Positions 1 through 6,727 of a DNA stretch of 8,399 nt are shown piece by piece; position 1 is the first letter of the stretch, and each line of letters starts with the position of its first letter. Both the position numbers and the translations under genes were made by a program. The notes under the pieces were generated by a model that saw nothing but the letters and a program-made list of their open reading frames with translations, was not told the origin of the DNA and made no database searches. Origin of the DNA: an uncultured Clostridia bacterium (lineage in GTDB: Bacteria > Bacillota > Clostridia > TANB77 > CAG-508); the NCBI GenBank assembly GCA_944393275.1, contig CALXZQ010000049.1, forward strand, positions 1-8,399, written 5' to 3'.

Positions 1-321
1 ATTATAAGACCTACTTTTAGTTATTTAGGAAATTTTACAATATCAGATACAGTATTTAGACAAATAACAGAATATCTAGCACAAAAAGAAAAAACCATAT
101 ATAAAGTATTAAAAACAAGAGCCGAAAGTAGAGAATCTGGTCCATACATATATCTAGAAGTTATGGTAGAATACGGATATAATGTAGTGGAATCAGTTGA
201 GAATTTTAAAAGTAAAGTCATAAAAGAGATAAGCAAAATAACAACAATGGATGTGCAATCTATAGAAATTGTTATTAAAGGTATACATATACCAGAAGAT
301 AAAAGAAAAGGTGGAAAATAA
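1..321 (+). CDS. Asp23/Gls24 family protein (3' part only)
   Basis: Frame 1 is open from the left edge to TAA at 319-321, giving the last 106 codons of a gene whose start lies outside the window. The visible protein contains SYLGNFTISDTVFRQI near its beginning, then a strand YIYLEVMVEYGYNV, a helix with alternating Val/Ile, and a closing strand VQSIEIVIKGIHI. This order, a 'kI(s)d.v' segment, a central 'v...V.yG' strand and a final 'v.i.V.gi' strand, is that of the Asp23/Gls24 (DUF322) family. These are small cytosolic or membrane-tethered proteins tied to envelope or alkaline stress in Gram-positives. The gene ends one base before the cmk start codon and carries the cmk ribosome binding site in its last codons, so the two are almost certainly cotranscribed. 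Family assignment is by recognition of pattern only; the exact role is unknown. Confidence 0.72.
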   Translation: MIRPTFSYLGNFTISDTVFRQITEYLAQKEKTIYKVLKTRAESRESGPYIYLEVMVEYGYNVVESVENFKSKVIKEISKITTMDVQSIEIVIKGIHIPEDKRKGGK

Positions 322-322
322 T

Positions 323-994
323 ATGTCATTTATAATTGCAATAGATGGACCAGCAGGAAGTGGAAAAGGTACAGTAACAAAAAAAGTAGCAGAAAGACTT
401 GGATTTATTAATATTGATACAGGGGCAATGTATAGATGTGTAACATTAAAAGCATTAGAAAATGGAATAGACATAGATGAGCTGGAAAAATTAGATAATA
501 TGCTTGAGAAAAATTTAAATATAGAATTAAAAAGGCAAGATAGTAAGCAACAAGTATTTTTAAATCAGAAAGATGTTACAGAAAAAATAAGGACACCAGA
601 AGTTGATGAATATGTAGCAAAATATGCAGCAATAAGGATAGTAAGAGAAAGTATAAATAAAAAATTAAAGAAAATGCCTGAGCTTGGAAATATAATTATG
701 GAAGGAAGAGATATTGGTACAGCAGTATTTCCTAATGCAGATGTGAAAATATATTTAGATGCATCAGTAGAAGAAAGAGCTAAAAGAAGATATAAACAAG
801 ACTTAGAAAAAGGATTAAAGATAAGTTATGAAGAAGTCTTAAATTCAATAATAGAAAGACATAAATTGGAAACAGAAAGAGAAATGGATCCTCTAAGAAA
901 AGCAGAAGATGCTATATATATAGATTCAAGTAATCTTAGTATTGATGAAGTAGTAGATAAAATTTGTGATATAGTAAATTCAAAAATGAAATAG
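323..994 (+). CDS. cmk: Cytidylate kinase (CMP/dCMP kinase)
   Basis: Cytosolic enzyme that transfers phosphate from ATP to CMP or dCMP, feeding CTP and dCTP pools and recycling CMP from phospholipid synthesis. The 223-aa product has the family's usual length. It shows the P-loop GPAGSGKG at residues 9-16, the nucleotide-monophosphate site DTGAMYR at 32-38, the signature EGRDIGT at 127-133, an Arg-rich lid (RAKRRY, about 152-157) and the C-terminal DPLRKAEDA motif. The reading frame stays open upstream to a TTG at 269. ATG at 323 is preferred because a GGTGG ribosome binding site lies about 8 nt upstream and the conserved protein starts exactly there (MSFIIAIDGPAG). It follows the Asp23-family gene by 1 nt and precedes plsC by 12 nt. 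The pairing of cmk with plsC is common in Clostridia. Confidence 0.97.
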   Translation: MSFIIAIDGPAGSGKGTVTKKVAERLGFINIDTGAMYRCVTLKALENGIDIDELEKLDNMLEKNLNIELKRQDSKQQVFLNQKDVTEKIRTPEVDEYVAKYAAIRIVRESINKKLKKMPELGNIIMEGRDIGTAVFPNADVKIYLDASVEERAKRRYKQDLEKGLKISYEEVLNSIIERHKLETEREMDPLRKAEDAIYIDSSNLSIDEVVDKICDIVNSKMK

Positions 995-1006
995 GAGAAA
1001 AAGAAT

Positions 1007-1615
1007 ATGGTGAACTTTATTAAAATGATAGTAAGGGTAATAGTAAGAACAGCAATTACTCTATATTGTAAAGTAGTATATAGAATGAAAGTAACAGGTA
1101 AGAAACTAAGAGTAAAAAAAGGTCCAGTAATTTTTTGTGGTAATCACAGAACATATTTAGACCCGCCACTAATAGTAATAACTTGCGGTAGGAATGTTCG
1201 TTTCTTAGCAAAAGAAGAATTGTATGAAAATAAGTTCTTGGCATTACTCGGTTGGGCTTTTAATGCTGTAGCAGTTAAAAGAGATCATAAAGATATTACG
1301 GCTTTAAAAACAACATTAAAGGGATTAAAAGCAGATGAAGCATTTGCTATGTTTCCAGAGGGAACTAGGAATGGTCTAGCTAAAGGAGAAGATGTAAAAG
1401 AGGGTGCAGCATTTTTTGCATTGAAGACAGGAGCCAAGATACAACCTGTAGGTATAGTAGGTGGAAGTAAACCGGGAGAGAAAGTATATGTTAATTATGG
1501 CAAACCATTAGACTATAGTAATCTAGTATCAAAAAATCCTGATAAAGAGACATTAGCAAGAGTAAGTAAAGAAATAATGGATAACATAATTATGTTGACA
1601 AAACAAGAACAGTAA
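1007..1615 (+). CDS. plsC: 1-acyl-sn-glycerol-3-phosphate acyltransferase (PlsC family)
   Basis: Membrane-associated acyltransferase that acylates lysophosphatidic acid to phosphatidic acid, the branch-point of phospholipid synthesis. The 202-aa product carries the LPLAT motifs in order: the catalytic HX4D box within NHRTYLD (His47 and Asp52), the motif II region AVKRD (88-93), FPEGTR at 116-121 and IQPVG at 145-149. A hydrophobic N-terminal helix (about residues 4-20) probably anchors it at the inner leaflet. The ribosome binding site AGGAG overlaps the TAG stop of cmk, so translation is closely linked. The last codons of the gene contain a perfect sigma-A promoter for the downstream rpsA operon. 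Family assignment is secure. Substrate preference cannot be read from sequence, so plsC is the family-level symbol. Confidence 0.93.
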   Translation: MVNFIKMIVRVIVRTAITLYCKVVYRMKVTGKKLRVKKGPVIFCGNHRTYLDPPLIVITCGRNVRFLAKEELYENKFLALLGWAFNAVAVKRDHKDITALKTTLKGLKADEAFAMFPEGTRNGLAKGEDVKEGAAFFALKTGAKIQPVGIVGGSKPGEKVYVNYGKPLDYSNLVSKNPDKETLARVSKEIMDNIIMLTKQEQ

Positions 1616-1623
1616 TATATAAT
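1595..1623 (+). promoter_or_regulatory. Exact-consensus sigma-A promoter for rpsA
   Basis: TTGACA at 1595-1600 and TATAAT at 1618-1623 are separated by exactly 17 bp, so all twelve consensus bases match. The -35 box and most of the spacer lie inside the last codons of plsC. The expected transcription start is near 1630, giving an rpsA leader of about 90 nt. This predicts strong independent transcription of rpsA and the genes after it, as expected for a ribosomal protein gene. Confidence 0.88.
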
Positions 1624-1637
1624 ATTGTACGAATATA

Positions 1638-1659
1638 GACGTTTTCAAAAGAAAACGTC
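1638..1659 (+). promoter_or_regulatory. Leader hairpin at the 5' end of the rpsA transcript
   Basis: GACGTTTTC at 1638-1646 and GAAAACGTC at 1651-1659 form a perfect 9-bp stem with an AAAA loop. The tail GTTTATTT is only partly T-rich. It could be a weak terminator for read-through from plsC. However, it starts only about 8 nt after the predicted rpsA transcription start, so it would also form the extreme 5' end of the rpsA mRNA. There it could act as a stability element or a binding site. As DNA it is also a 22-bp inverted repeat just downstream of +1. Confidence 0.7.
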
Positions 1660-1718
1660 GTTTATTTAATAAGAAATTGAAACTTACAAAAGAAAGAGAA
1701 ATTTAGGAAGGTGGAAAT

Positions 1719-2807
1719 ATGTCAGAAGAAAATTTTGAGGAATTATTAAAAGATTCATTAAAAGAGATTAAATTAGATAAAGAAGTTACAGGAAAGATAA
1801 TAGAAATAACACCAAAAGAAGAAATAATAGTAGATTTAGGCTATAAAGCTGATGGTATCATACCAAAACAAGAATATTCTTATGATGATAATGACAATCC
1901 GAGTGAAGAAGTAAAAGTAGGAGATACTATAACAGCAGAAGTAATTAAAATGAATGATGGCGTAGGGAATGTATTATTATCTTGTAAAAGAATTAAAGCA
2001 AAAATTGCTAAAGCAGAATTAGAAGAGAAGTCTAAAAATAGTGAAACTTTAAATATAAAAATAACTGAAGTTACAGATAAAGGATTTATTGCAAATTATA
2101 AAGGAATACGTATATTTATTCCTCTATCTTTATCAGGAATAACGAGAAATGAAAATATAGAAGATTATAAAAATAAAGAAGTTCAATTAAAATTAATAGA
2201 ATGTGATTTTAAAGCTAAAAGAATTATAGGTTCTGTAAAAGCTATAAAAGATGAGGAAAATAAAAGAAAATCTGAAGAATTCTGGAATAATATTGAAGTT
2301 GGAACAGAATGTGAAGGTATAGTAGCAAGTTTAAGTGCTTATGGAGCATTTATAGATTTAGGTGTTGTTCAAGGATTATTGCATATATCAGAAATGACAT
2401 GGGAGAAGAATAAAAATCCAAACGATATCCTAACAGTTGGTCAAAAAATAAAAGTTCAAGCAATAGATGTTGATAAAGAAAATAAAAGAATAAAATTAAC
2501 ATATTTAGGGAAAGGACCAAATCCTTGGGAAAAAGTTAAAGATAAATATCATATTAATGATATTGTAAGAGTTAAAGTAGTAAAATTAATGCCTTTTGGA
2601 GCATTTGTTGAATTAGAGCCAGGGGTAGAAGGACTAGTACATATTTCACAAATAGCAGAAAGAAGAATAACTAAACCAGAAGAAGAATTGAGATTAGGTC
2701 AAAAAGTTAATGCTAAAATATTAAACATTGATGAAGAAAACAAAAAAATAGAATTAACTATAAAAGAGCTTGAAGGAACAAGCAATGAATATAAAGAAGA
2801 GATTTAA
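1719..2807 (+). CDS. rpsA: 30S ribosomal protein S1 homologue, four S1 domains
   Basis: RNA-binding protein of the S1 family, thought to help the 30S subunit engage mRNA. The 362-aa product has four S1/OB-fold repeats at about residues 22-91, 108-175, 194-262 and 279-350. The last two are canonical, with GAFIDLG..QGLLHISEM and GAFVELEPGVEGLVHISQI followed by basic and D-K/E-ENKRIKL strands. The first two are more diverged, as is usual in the short Gram-positive form; the proteobacterial protein has six repeats. The start is fixed by a strong AAGGTGG ribosome binding site at 1708-1714. In many Clostridia this gene is fused to or directly preceded by ispH; neither is seen here. It lies behind a perfect sigma-A promoter and 18 nt before typA, so the two are likely cotranscribed. 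Confidence 0.93.
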   Translation: MSEENFEELLKDSLKEIKLDKEVTGKIIEITPKEEIIVDLGYKADGIIPKQEYSYDDNDNPSEEVKVGDTITAEVIKMNDGVGNVLLSCKRIKAKIAKAELEEKSKNSETLNIKITEVTDKGFIANYKGIRIFIPLSLSGITRNENIEDYKNKEVQLKLIECDFKAKRIIGSVKAIKDEENKRKSEEFWNNIEVGTECEGIVASLSAYGAFIDLGVVQGLLHISEMTWEKNKNPNDILTVGQKIKVQAIDVDKENKRIKLTYLGKGPNPWEKVKDKYHINDIVRVKVVKLMPFGAFVELEPGVEGLVHISQIAERRITKPEEELRLGQKVNAKILNIDEENKKIELTIKELEGTSNEYKEEI

Positions 2808-2825
2808 TATATGAGGGGTTAGAAA

Positions 2826-4646
2826 ATGATAAACGATAAAATAAGAAATATAGCTATTATTGCACACGTTGACCATGGAAAAACAACATTAGTTGACGCA
2901 CTTTTAAAACAAAGCCATATATTTAGAGAAAATGAACAAGTGGCAGAAAGAATAATGGATTCAAACGATCTAGAAAAAGAAAGAGGAATAACAATCTTAT
3001 CTAAAAACACATCAGTTATGTATAATGGTGTTAAGATAAATATAGTAGATACTCCAGGACATGCAGACTTTGGAGGGGAAGTTGAAAGAGTTTTAAAAAC
3101 AGTAGATGGTGTTTTGCTATTAGTAGATGCATTTGAGGGACCTATGCCACAAACTAGAGAAGTTTTAAAAAAATCTTTAGCACTAAATTTAAAACCTATA
3201 GTTGTAATAAACAAAATAGATAGGCCAGGTTCAAATCCTGAAAAGGTGGTAGATCAAGTAATTGAACTATTTATAGAGCTAAATGCAACGGATGAACAAT
3301 TAGACTTTCCAGTTATATATGCATCAGCAAAAAATGGAATAGCAAAAATGAATTTATCAGATGAATCTGATAATATTAATTGTATATTTGAAACAATAAT
3401 AAATGAAATAAATCCACCAGCTTGTGATGAAGATGGTCCAGTTCAAATGCTAGTAACCAACATAGATTATGACGATTATGTTGGAAGAATAGCTGTAGGA
3501 AGATTGGAAAGAGGAATTATAAAAGCTAACTCTCCAATAGTAATTTGTAAAAAAGATGATAAGTTAGTAAATGCAAGGATAGCAAAACTATATACTCATG
3601 TTGGGTTAAACAAAGTTGAGGTAGAAGAAGTAAAAGCAGGAGACATTATAGAAGTATCAGGCATTTCAGATATTAATATTGGTGATACAATATGTGATGT
3701 AAATCATCCAGAAAAAATAGACTTTATAGATATAGATGAACCAACAGTCTCAATGACATTTAGTGTAAATAATGGACCACTAGCAGGAAGAGAGGGACAA
3801 TTTATAACATCTAGACATATAAGAGATAGACTATATAAAGAACTTGAAAAAAATGTTAGCCTAAGAGTAAAAGAAACAGATTCTCCAGATTCATTTGAAG
3901 TTTCAGGAAGGGGAGAATTACATTTATCTGTATTAATAGAAACAATGAGAAGAGAAGGATTTGAATTATTGGTATCACGTCCAAAAGTTATTATTAAAGA
4001 AATTAATGGAATAAAATGTGAACCAATAGAAAGACTTGTTGTAAATGTTCCAGATGATTGTATAGGAAGTGTAATAGAAAAACTAGGTAGAAGAAAAGCT
4101 GAAATGATTAATATGGAACCAGCAGAAGAAGGTCATACTAAAATAGAGTTTAAAATACCTGCAAGAGGATTAATAGGATATAGAACTGAATTCCTAACGG
4201 ACACAAAAGGTGTAGGAATAATGAACCATATATTTGACTCATACGAACCATACAAGGGTGAAGTAGTATCTAGAGTAAGAGGAGCTATAGTTGCATTTGA
4301 GGCAGGAAAATCTGTAACTTATGGATTATATAATGCACAAGACAAAGGAGAACTATTTATTGGGCCTGGTGTAGAAGTATATGAAGGAATGATTGTTGGA
4401 CTAAACTCTAGAAGTGAAGACTTAACTATAAATGTATGTAAAGAAAAACACTTAACTAATACTAGAGCTTCTGGTTCGGATGATGCTTTAAGACTAGTCC
4501 CACCAATTCAAATGTCTTTAGAAAAAGCAATAGAATTTATACAAGATGATGAATTAGTAGAAGTTACTCCTTTATCTATAAGATTAAGAAAGAAAATTCT
4601 AGATACCAAAACTAGAGAAAGAGAAGCAAGAAGAACACAACAATGA
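2826..4646 (+). CDS. typA: Ribosome-associated translational GTPase TypA/BipA
   Basis: Translational GTPase of the EF-G/LepA superfamily that binds the ribosome and is linked to 50S assembly and growth under cold or other stress. The 606-aa length matches the family (about 605-615). The GTPase motifs are all present: G1 HVDHGKTT at 14-21, G2 RGITI at 53-57, G3 DTPGH at 75-79, G4 NKID at 129-132 and G5 SAK at 167-169. Downstream are a beta-barrel domain (about 205-290), an EF-G-like alpha/beta domain around SGRGELHLSVLIETMRREG, a second such domain with PARGLIGYR, and the TypA-specific C-terminal region containing NTRASGSDDA. The ATG follows a GAGGGG ribosome binding site at about 2813-2818. 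Its stop overlaps the next gene in an ATGA arrangement. Nothing appears truncated or altered. Confidence 0.98.
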   Translation: MINDKIRNIAIIAHVDHGKTTLVDALLKQSHIFRENEQVAERIMDSNDLEKERGITILSKNTSVMYNGVKINIVDTPGHADFGGEVERVLKTVDGVLLLVDAFEGPMPQTREVLKKSLALNLKPIVVINKIDRPGSNPEKVVDQVIELFIELNATDEQLDFPVIYASAKNGIAKMNLSDESDNINCIFETIINEINPPACDEDGPVQMLVTNIDYDDYVGRIAVGRLERGIIKANSPIVICKKDDKLVNARIAKLYTHVGLNKVEVEEVKAGDIIEVSGISDINIGDTICDVNHPEKIDFIDIDEPTVSMTFSVNNGPLAGREGQFITSRHIRDRLYKELEKNVSLRVKETDSPDSFEVSGRGELHLSVLIETMRREGFELLVSRPKVIIKEINGIKCEPIERLVVNVPDDCIGSVIEKLGRRKAEMINMEPAEEGHTKIEFKIPARGLIGYRTEFLTDTKGVGIMNHIFDSYEPYKGEVVSRVRGAIVAFEAGKSVTYGLYNAQDKGELFIGPGVEVYEGMIVGLNSRSEDLTINVCKEKHLTNTRASGSDDALRLVPPIQMSLEKAIEFIQDDELVEVTPLSIRLRKKILDTKTREREARRTQQ

Positions 4647-5230
4647 ACAGAGAAGAGTTATTAAAAATAAAACAAAAAGCATTAGAAGACCATATTCCAA
4701 TTATTATGGATGATACTCTAGAAGTAATAAATAAAATACTAGAGGAAAACAAGTTAAATACAATACTAGAAATAGGAACAGCTGTAGGATATTCTGCTAT
4801 TTGTTTTTCTGACTATTTAAGCGATACTGGGTATATAGATACAATAGAAAGAGATAAAGAAAGAGTAATACAGGCAAAAGAAAATATAAAAAAAGCTGAA
4901 GTAGAAGATAAAATAAATATTCTTGAAGGAGATGCGGTAGAAATCCTGCCAACTATGAATGGTAAGTATGATATGATATTTATAGATGCTGCCAAGGGAA
5001 AATATCCGTTTTTCCTACAGCAAGCTAAAAGGATGTTAAAATCTAATGGAATAATTATAGCCGATAATATTTTATATAAGGGTTATGTATTAGGTGATTA
5101 TAACAAGCATAAACAACGTACAGCAGTAAGAAATTTAAGAGAATATATAAAATTGACTACAGAAGATCCTGATTTTAAAACAGAGATTTTAGAAGTAGGA
5201 GATGGTTTAGCAATAAGTAAAAAGAAATAA
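4643..5230 (+). CDS. trmR: SAM-dependent O-methyltransferase, probable tRNA 5-hydroxyuridine methyltransferase (TrmR-like)
   Basis: The 195-aa class I methyltransferase belongs to the family-3 O-methyltransferases (COMT-like). The SAM loop is LEIGTAVGYSA at 42-52 and the acidic end of strand 2 is TIERD at 67-71. The metal ligands are expected at Asp115 (FIDAAK) and Asp141-Asn142 (IIADN), followed by VGDGLAIS near the C-terminus. Bacillus subtilis YrrM/TrmR, a member of this family, methylates 5-hydroxyuridine at tRNA position 34 to 5-methoxyuridine, widening wobble decoding. That role fits the position here: the start codon overlaps the typA stop (ATGA), placing it in a translation operon. 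The U32 peptidase-like genes (trhP/yrrN-yrrO) that often follow and make the hydroxyuridine are not next to it. Family is certain. The TrmR role is an inference, since small-molecule methyltransferases share the fold. Confidence 0.82.
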   Translation: MNREELLKIKQKALEDHIPIIMDDTLEVINKILEENKLNTILEIGTAVGYSAICFSDYLSDTGYIDTIERDKERVIQAKENIKKAEVEDKINILEGDAVEILPTMNGKYDMIFIDAAKGKYPFFLQQAKRMLKSNGIIIADNILYKGYVLGDYNKHKQRTAVRNLREYIKLTTEDPDFKTEILEVGDGLAISKKK

Positions 5231-5259
5231 TACTTATTAATAAAAGTGAGATGAAAAGT

Positions 5260-5937
5260 ATGATAAAAAGGCTAATCTTCGATGTAGATGGAACTTTAAT
5301 TACAAAAGTAAACTTTATTGGAGCTATTGAAAAAACATTGAAAAAAATAGGTATATATTCGGGGAATACTGTAAGGTTATTTCTAGAAGCTATAAAAACG
5401 TATGAAAATTTAAATGATAGTTATAATTTTTCAGCCTACACGGAACATATGAGAAATATAGTAGATAGAAGGTTACCAGATGACTTTGTGACTATTTTTT
5501 TTGAAGAATTAAAAAGTGCTATACCTAATAGAAATGAATTATTAATAAATACTATAGACCGATTATCGCAAAAATATGAGTTGGTTTTATTGACAAACTA
5601 TTTTGCAGAATCACAATTAAATAGATTAAATAATATGGGAATAGGAAAATATTTTAAAGAATGTTATGGAGAACAATGTATAAAACCTAATAAACAGGCA
5701 TACTTAAGTGCTTGTGGAGATAAACAAGCAAGTGAATGCATAATGATTGGTGATGATATATATTTAGATATCCAAAGAGCACAAGAAGAAGGTTTAAATA
5801 CAATTTTTGTAAACAGTAAAGGCATCGAAACAGGACTTGTAAGAGGAATACAAGTTAATAGTGTTGAAGAAATTTCTGAAGATATAATTAAGAAAATAGA
5901 AAATAGTACTTGTAAAAAACAGTGTTTAAATAGATAA
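5260..5937 (+). CDS. HAD-superfamily hydrolase, probable small-molecule phosphatase
   Basis: Cytosolic HAD hydrolase with all four motifs: nucleophile DVDGT (Asp8, Asp10), motif II LTN (Thr112), motif III Lys142 in IKPN, and motif IV GDDIYLD (Asp165, Asp166). A helical insert between about residues 16 and 85 is a C1-type cap, typical of phosphoglycolate phosphatase, nucleotidase and YjjG-like enzymes. The substrate cannot be told. There are two candidate starts. ATG 5251 would abut the only SD-like GTGAG with no spacing, whereas ATG 5260 lies 9 nt after it and begins at MIKRLIFDVDG, so 5260 is preferred. The product is 225 aa from 5260, or 228 aa from 5251. The C-terminus ends in a CKKQC pair, unusual for the family. 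The gene follows trmR by about 29 nt and is the last gene before a strong terminator. Confidence 0.88.
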   Translation: MIKRLIFDVDGTLITKVNFIGAIEKTLKKIGIYSGNTVRLFLEAIKTYENLNDSYNFSAYTEHMRNIVDRRLPDDFVTIFFEELKSAIPNRNELLINTIDRLSQKYELVLLTNYFAESQLNRLNNMGIGKYFKECYGEQCIKPNKQAYLSACGDKQASECIMIGDDIYLDIQRAQEEGLNTIFVNSKGIETGLVRGIQVNSVEEISEDIIKKIENSTCKKQCLNR

Positions 5938-5946
5938 TAAAATTAT

Positions 5947-5983
5947 AAGGAAGAAGCTATTGTATTAGTTTCTTCCTTTTTTT
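5947..5983 (+). terminator. Intrinsic terminator after the HAD gene, possibly bidirectional
   Basis: AAGGAAGAAGCTA at 5947-5959 pairs with TAGTTTCTTCCTT at 5966-5978 in a 13-bp stem with one G-T wobble and a 6-nt loop. A run of seven T's (5977-5983) overlaps the base of the stem. This is a strong + strand terminator closing the rpsA-typA-trmR-HAD operon. Read on the minus strand, the same hairpin is followed by ATAATTTTATT. It could therefore also stop the convergent membrane-protein gene that ends at 5986, though less strongly. Confidence 0.9.
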
Positions 5984-5985
5984 AA

Positions 5986-6564
5986 TTACATTAAATTTAA
6001 ATATCTTATAGATGAAAGAACAACATCTGAGAGAAATATTATTGTTATTATTGTTAATATTTTAGTGTGGAATATGGGATTAAATTTATTTAAAAACTTT
6101 TTAACTAATTTTTCTACAAATGGGTGTATTTGATTTATAAATACAAGGCCAGTAACTCCCCAGAATAGTGTATATAAAATACTTATTCTACCATTTATAT
6201 TAAAAAAATCATTAGTATAATCCCATAAACGTATCTTAAATAACGCATCTAGTGCAAATCCAGCTAGATACTCAAATGCAGAAAATATTATTGCAGATAC
6301 GAAAAAATTCTTTATGGAATTATCTTTATATTTACTAATAAATAAAAGCATTATTATTGCACCAAATCCATAAATAGGACAAACTGGTAAAAACAAAAAA
6401 CCACGTTTTGTAAAACCACCAAGTATGCAAAATGCATAAATTGTTTCTAAAACCCAACCTAAAAATGAATATGTATAAAAATATAATAATAATGATTGTT
6501 TATATGATAATGTTTTTCTAACAACTAATGCTTTGCATTCACTATTATCAGTTTGCTGTTGCAT
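5986..6564 (-). CDS. CmpB-type multi-pass membrane protein (PF06541, 'putative ABC transporter permease')
   Basis: A 192-aa hydrophobic protein with about five predicted membrane segments (near residues 24-46, 62-78, 84-106, 127-147 and 167-188). It carries the hallmarks of the PF06541/ABC_trans_CmpB family: FLGWVLET at 34-41, GFLFLPVCPIYGFGA at 55-69, a buried FEYLAG at 97-102, LWDY at 113-116 and NINGRIS..Y.LFWG at 122-136. The family is widespread in Clostridia and is often labelled 'ABC transporter permease', yet no ATPase or binding-protein gene is nearby and its biochemical role is not established. The ATG at 6564 follows an AGGAGG site (6569-6574 on the + strand) with a 4-nt spacer. 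It is divergent from a longer paralogue at 6728-7618. A run of conserved acidic and aromatic residues within membrane segments suggests a functional pocket. Confidence 0.85.
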   Translation of the reverse strand: MQQQTDNSECKALVVRKTLSYKQSLLLYFYTYSFLGWVLETIYAFCILGGFTKRGFLFLPVCPIYGFGAIIMLLFISKYKDNSIKNFFVSAIIFSAFEYLAGFALDALFKIRLWDYTNDFFNINGRISILYTLFWGVTGLVFINQIHPFVEKLVKKFLNKFNPIFHTKILTIITIIFLSDVVLSSIRYLNLM

Positions 6565-6616
6565 AAATCCTCCTATATTTTAATAATTATTGTCTTGAAT
6601 TTACATAACATAACAC

Positions 6617-6645
6617 ATTATAGCATAAAATAATAATATTGTAAA
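6617..6645 (-). promoter_or_regulatory. Sigma-A promoter with extended -10 for the leftward membrane-protein gene
   Basis: Read on the minus strand, TTTACA (6640-6645 on +) and TATAAT (6617-6622 on +) are 17 bp apart, and a TG sits one base upstream of the -10. Eleven of twelve hexamer bases match consensus. The expected start near 6610 gives a leader of about 45 nt before the ATG at 6564. Confidence 0.8.
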
Positions 6646-6651
6646 TCCTAT

Positions 6652-6671
6652 CCAAATTATAAATATTTTGG
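6652..6671. promoter_or_regulatory. Imperfect 20-bp palindrome between divergent promoters (candidate operator)
   Basis: CCAAA at 6652-6656 mirrors TTTGG at 6667-6671, and the inner TAT/ATA pairs also match, so 8 of 10 base pairs are symmetric. It fills the space between the two -35 boxes: the leftward one ends 6 bp away and the rightward one starts at the next base. This is a natural site for a dimeric regulator of both genes. A/T-rich DNA produces such symmetry easily, so it remains a candidate only. Confidence 0.4.
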
Positions 6672-6700
6672 TTGAAGTATAAATGTTATTATGGTAGAAT
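6672..6700 (+). promoter_or_regulatory. Sigma-A promoter with extended -10 for the rightward membrane-protein gene
   Basis: TTGAAG at 6672-6677 and TAGAAT at 6695-6700 are separated by 17 bp, with a TG one base upstream of the -10 (6692-6693). The predicted start near 6707 leaves a short leader that carries AAGGAG at 6717-6722 ahead of the ATG at 6728. Confidence 0.8.
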
Positions 6701-6727
6701 TTTATTAATTTATAAAAAGGAGAAAAT

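Noticed and set aside
269..322. TTG at 269 as the cmk start
   Set aside because: It would add 18 residues overlapping the Asp23-family gene with no ribosome binding site, while ATG 323 has a good site and matches the usual cmk N-terminus.
21..474. Minus-strand open frames at 21-329 and 193-474
   Set aside because: They lie opposite the Asp23-family and cmk genes, have no ribosome binding site, and their Ile/Phe/Ser-rich translations are typical antisense shadows of A-rich coding DNA.
1634..1647. Partial catabolite-response (cre)-like element
   Set aside because: The right half (CGTTTTCA) fits the CcpA pattern but the left half, TATAGA, misses two key bases, and the sequence is better explained as part of the hairpin.
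1677..1705. TTGAAA with a possible -10 just before rpsA
   Set aside because: The bases 17 bp downstream (AATTTA) do not resemble TATAAT and overlap the ribosome binding region. The perfect promoter at 1595-1623 explains the gene.
2819..3214. Minus-strand open frame of 131 codons opposite the start of typA
   Set aside because: It is the mirror of the strongly conserved typA GTPase domain, has no ribosome binding site, and its product resembles no family I know.
4813..4995. Minus-strand open frame of 60 codons opposite trmR
   Set aside because: Shadow of the methyltransferase gene, with no start signals.
5153..5181. Possible internal promoter TTGACT-N17-TAAAAC in the end of trmR, ahead of the HAD gene
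   Set aside because: The -10 matches only four of six bases, and such matches arise by chance in A/T-rich coding sequence.
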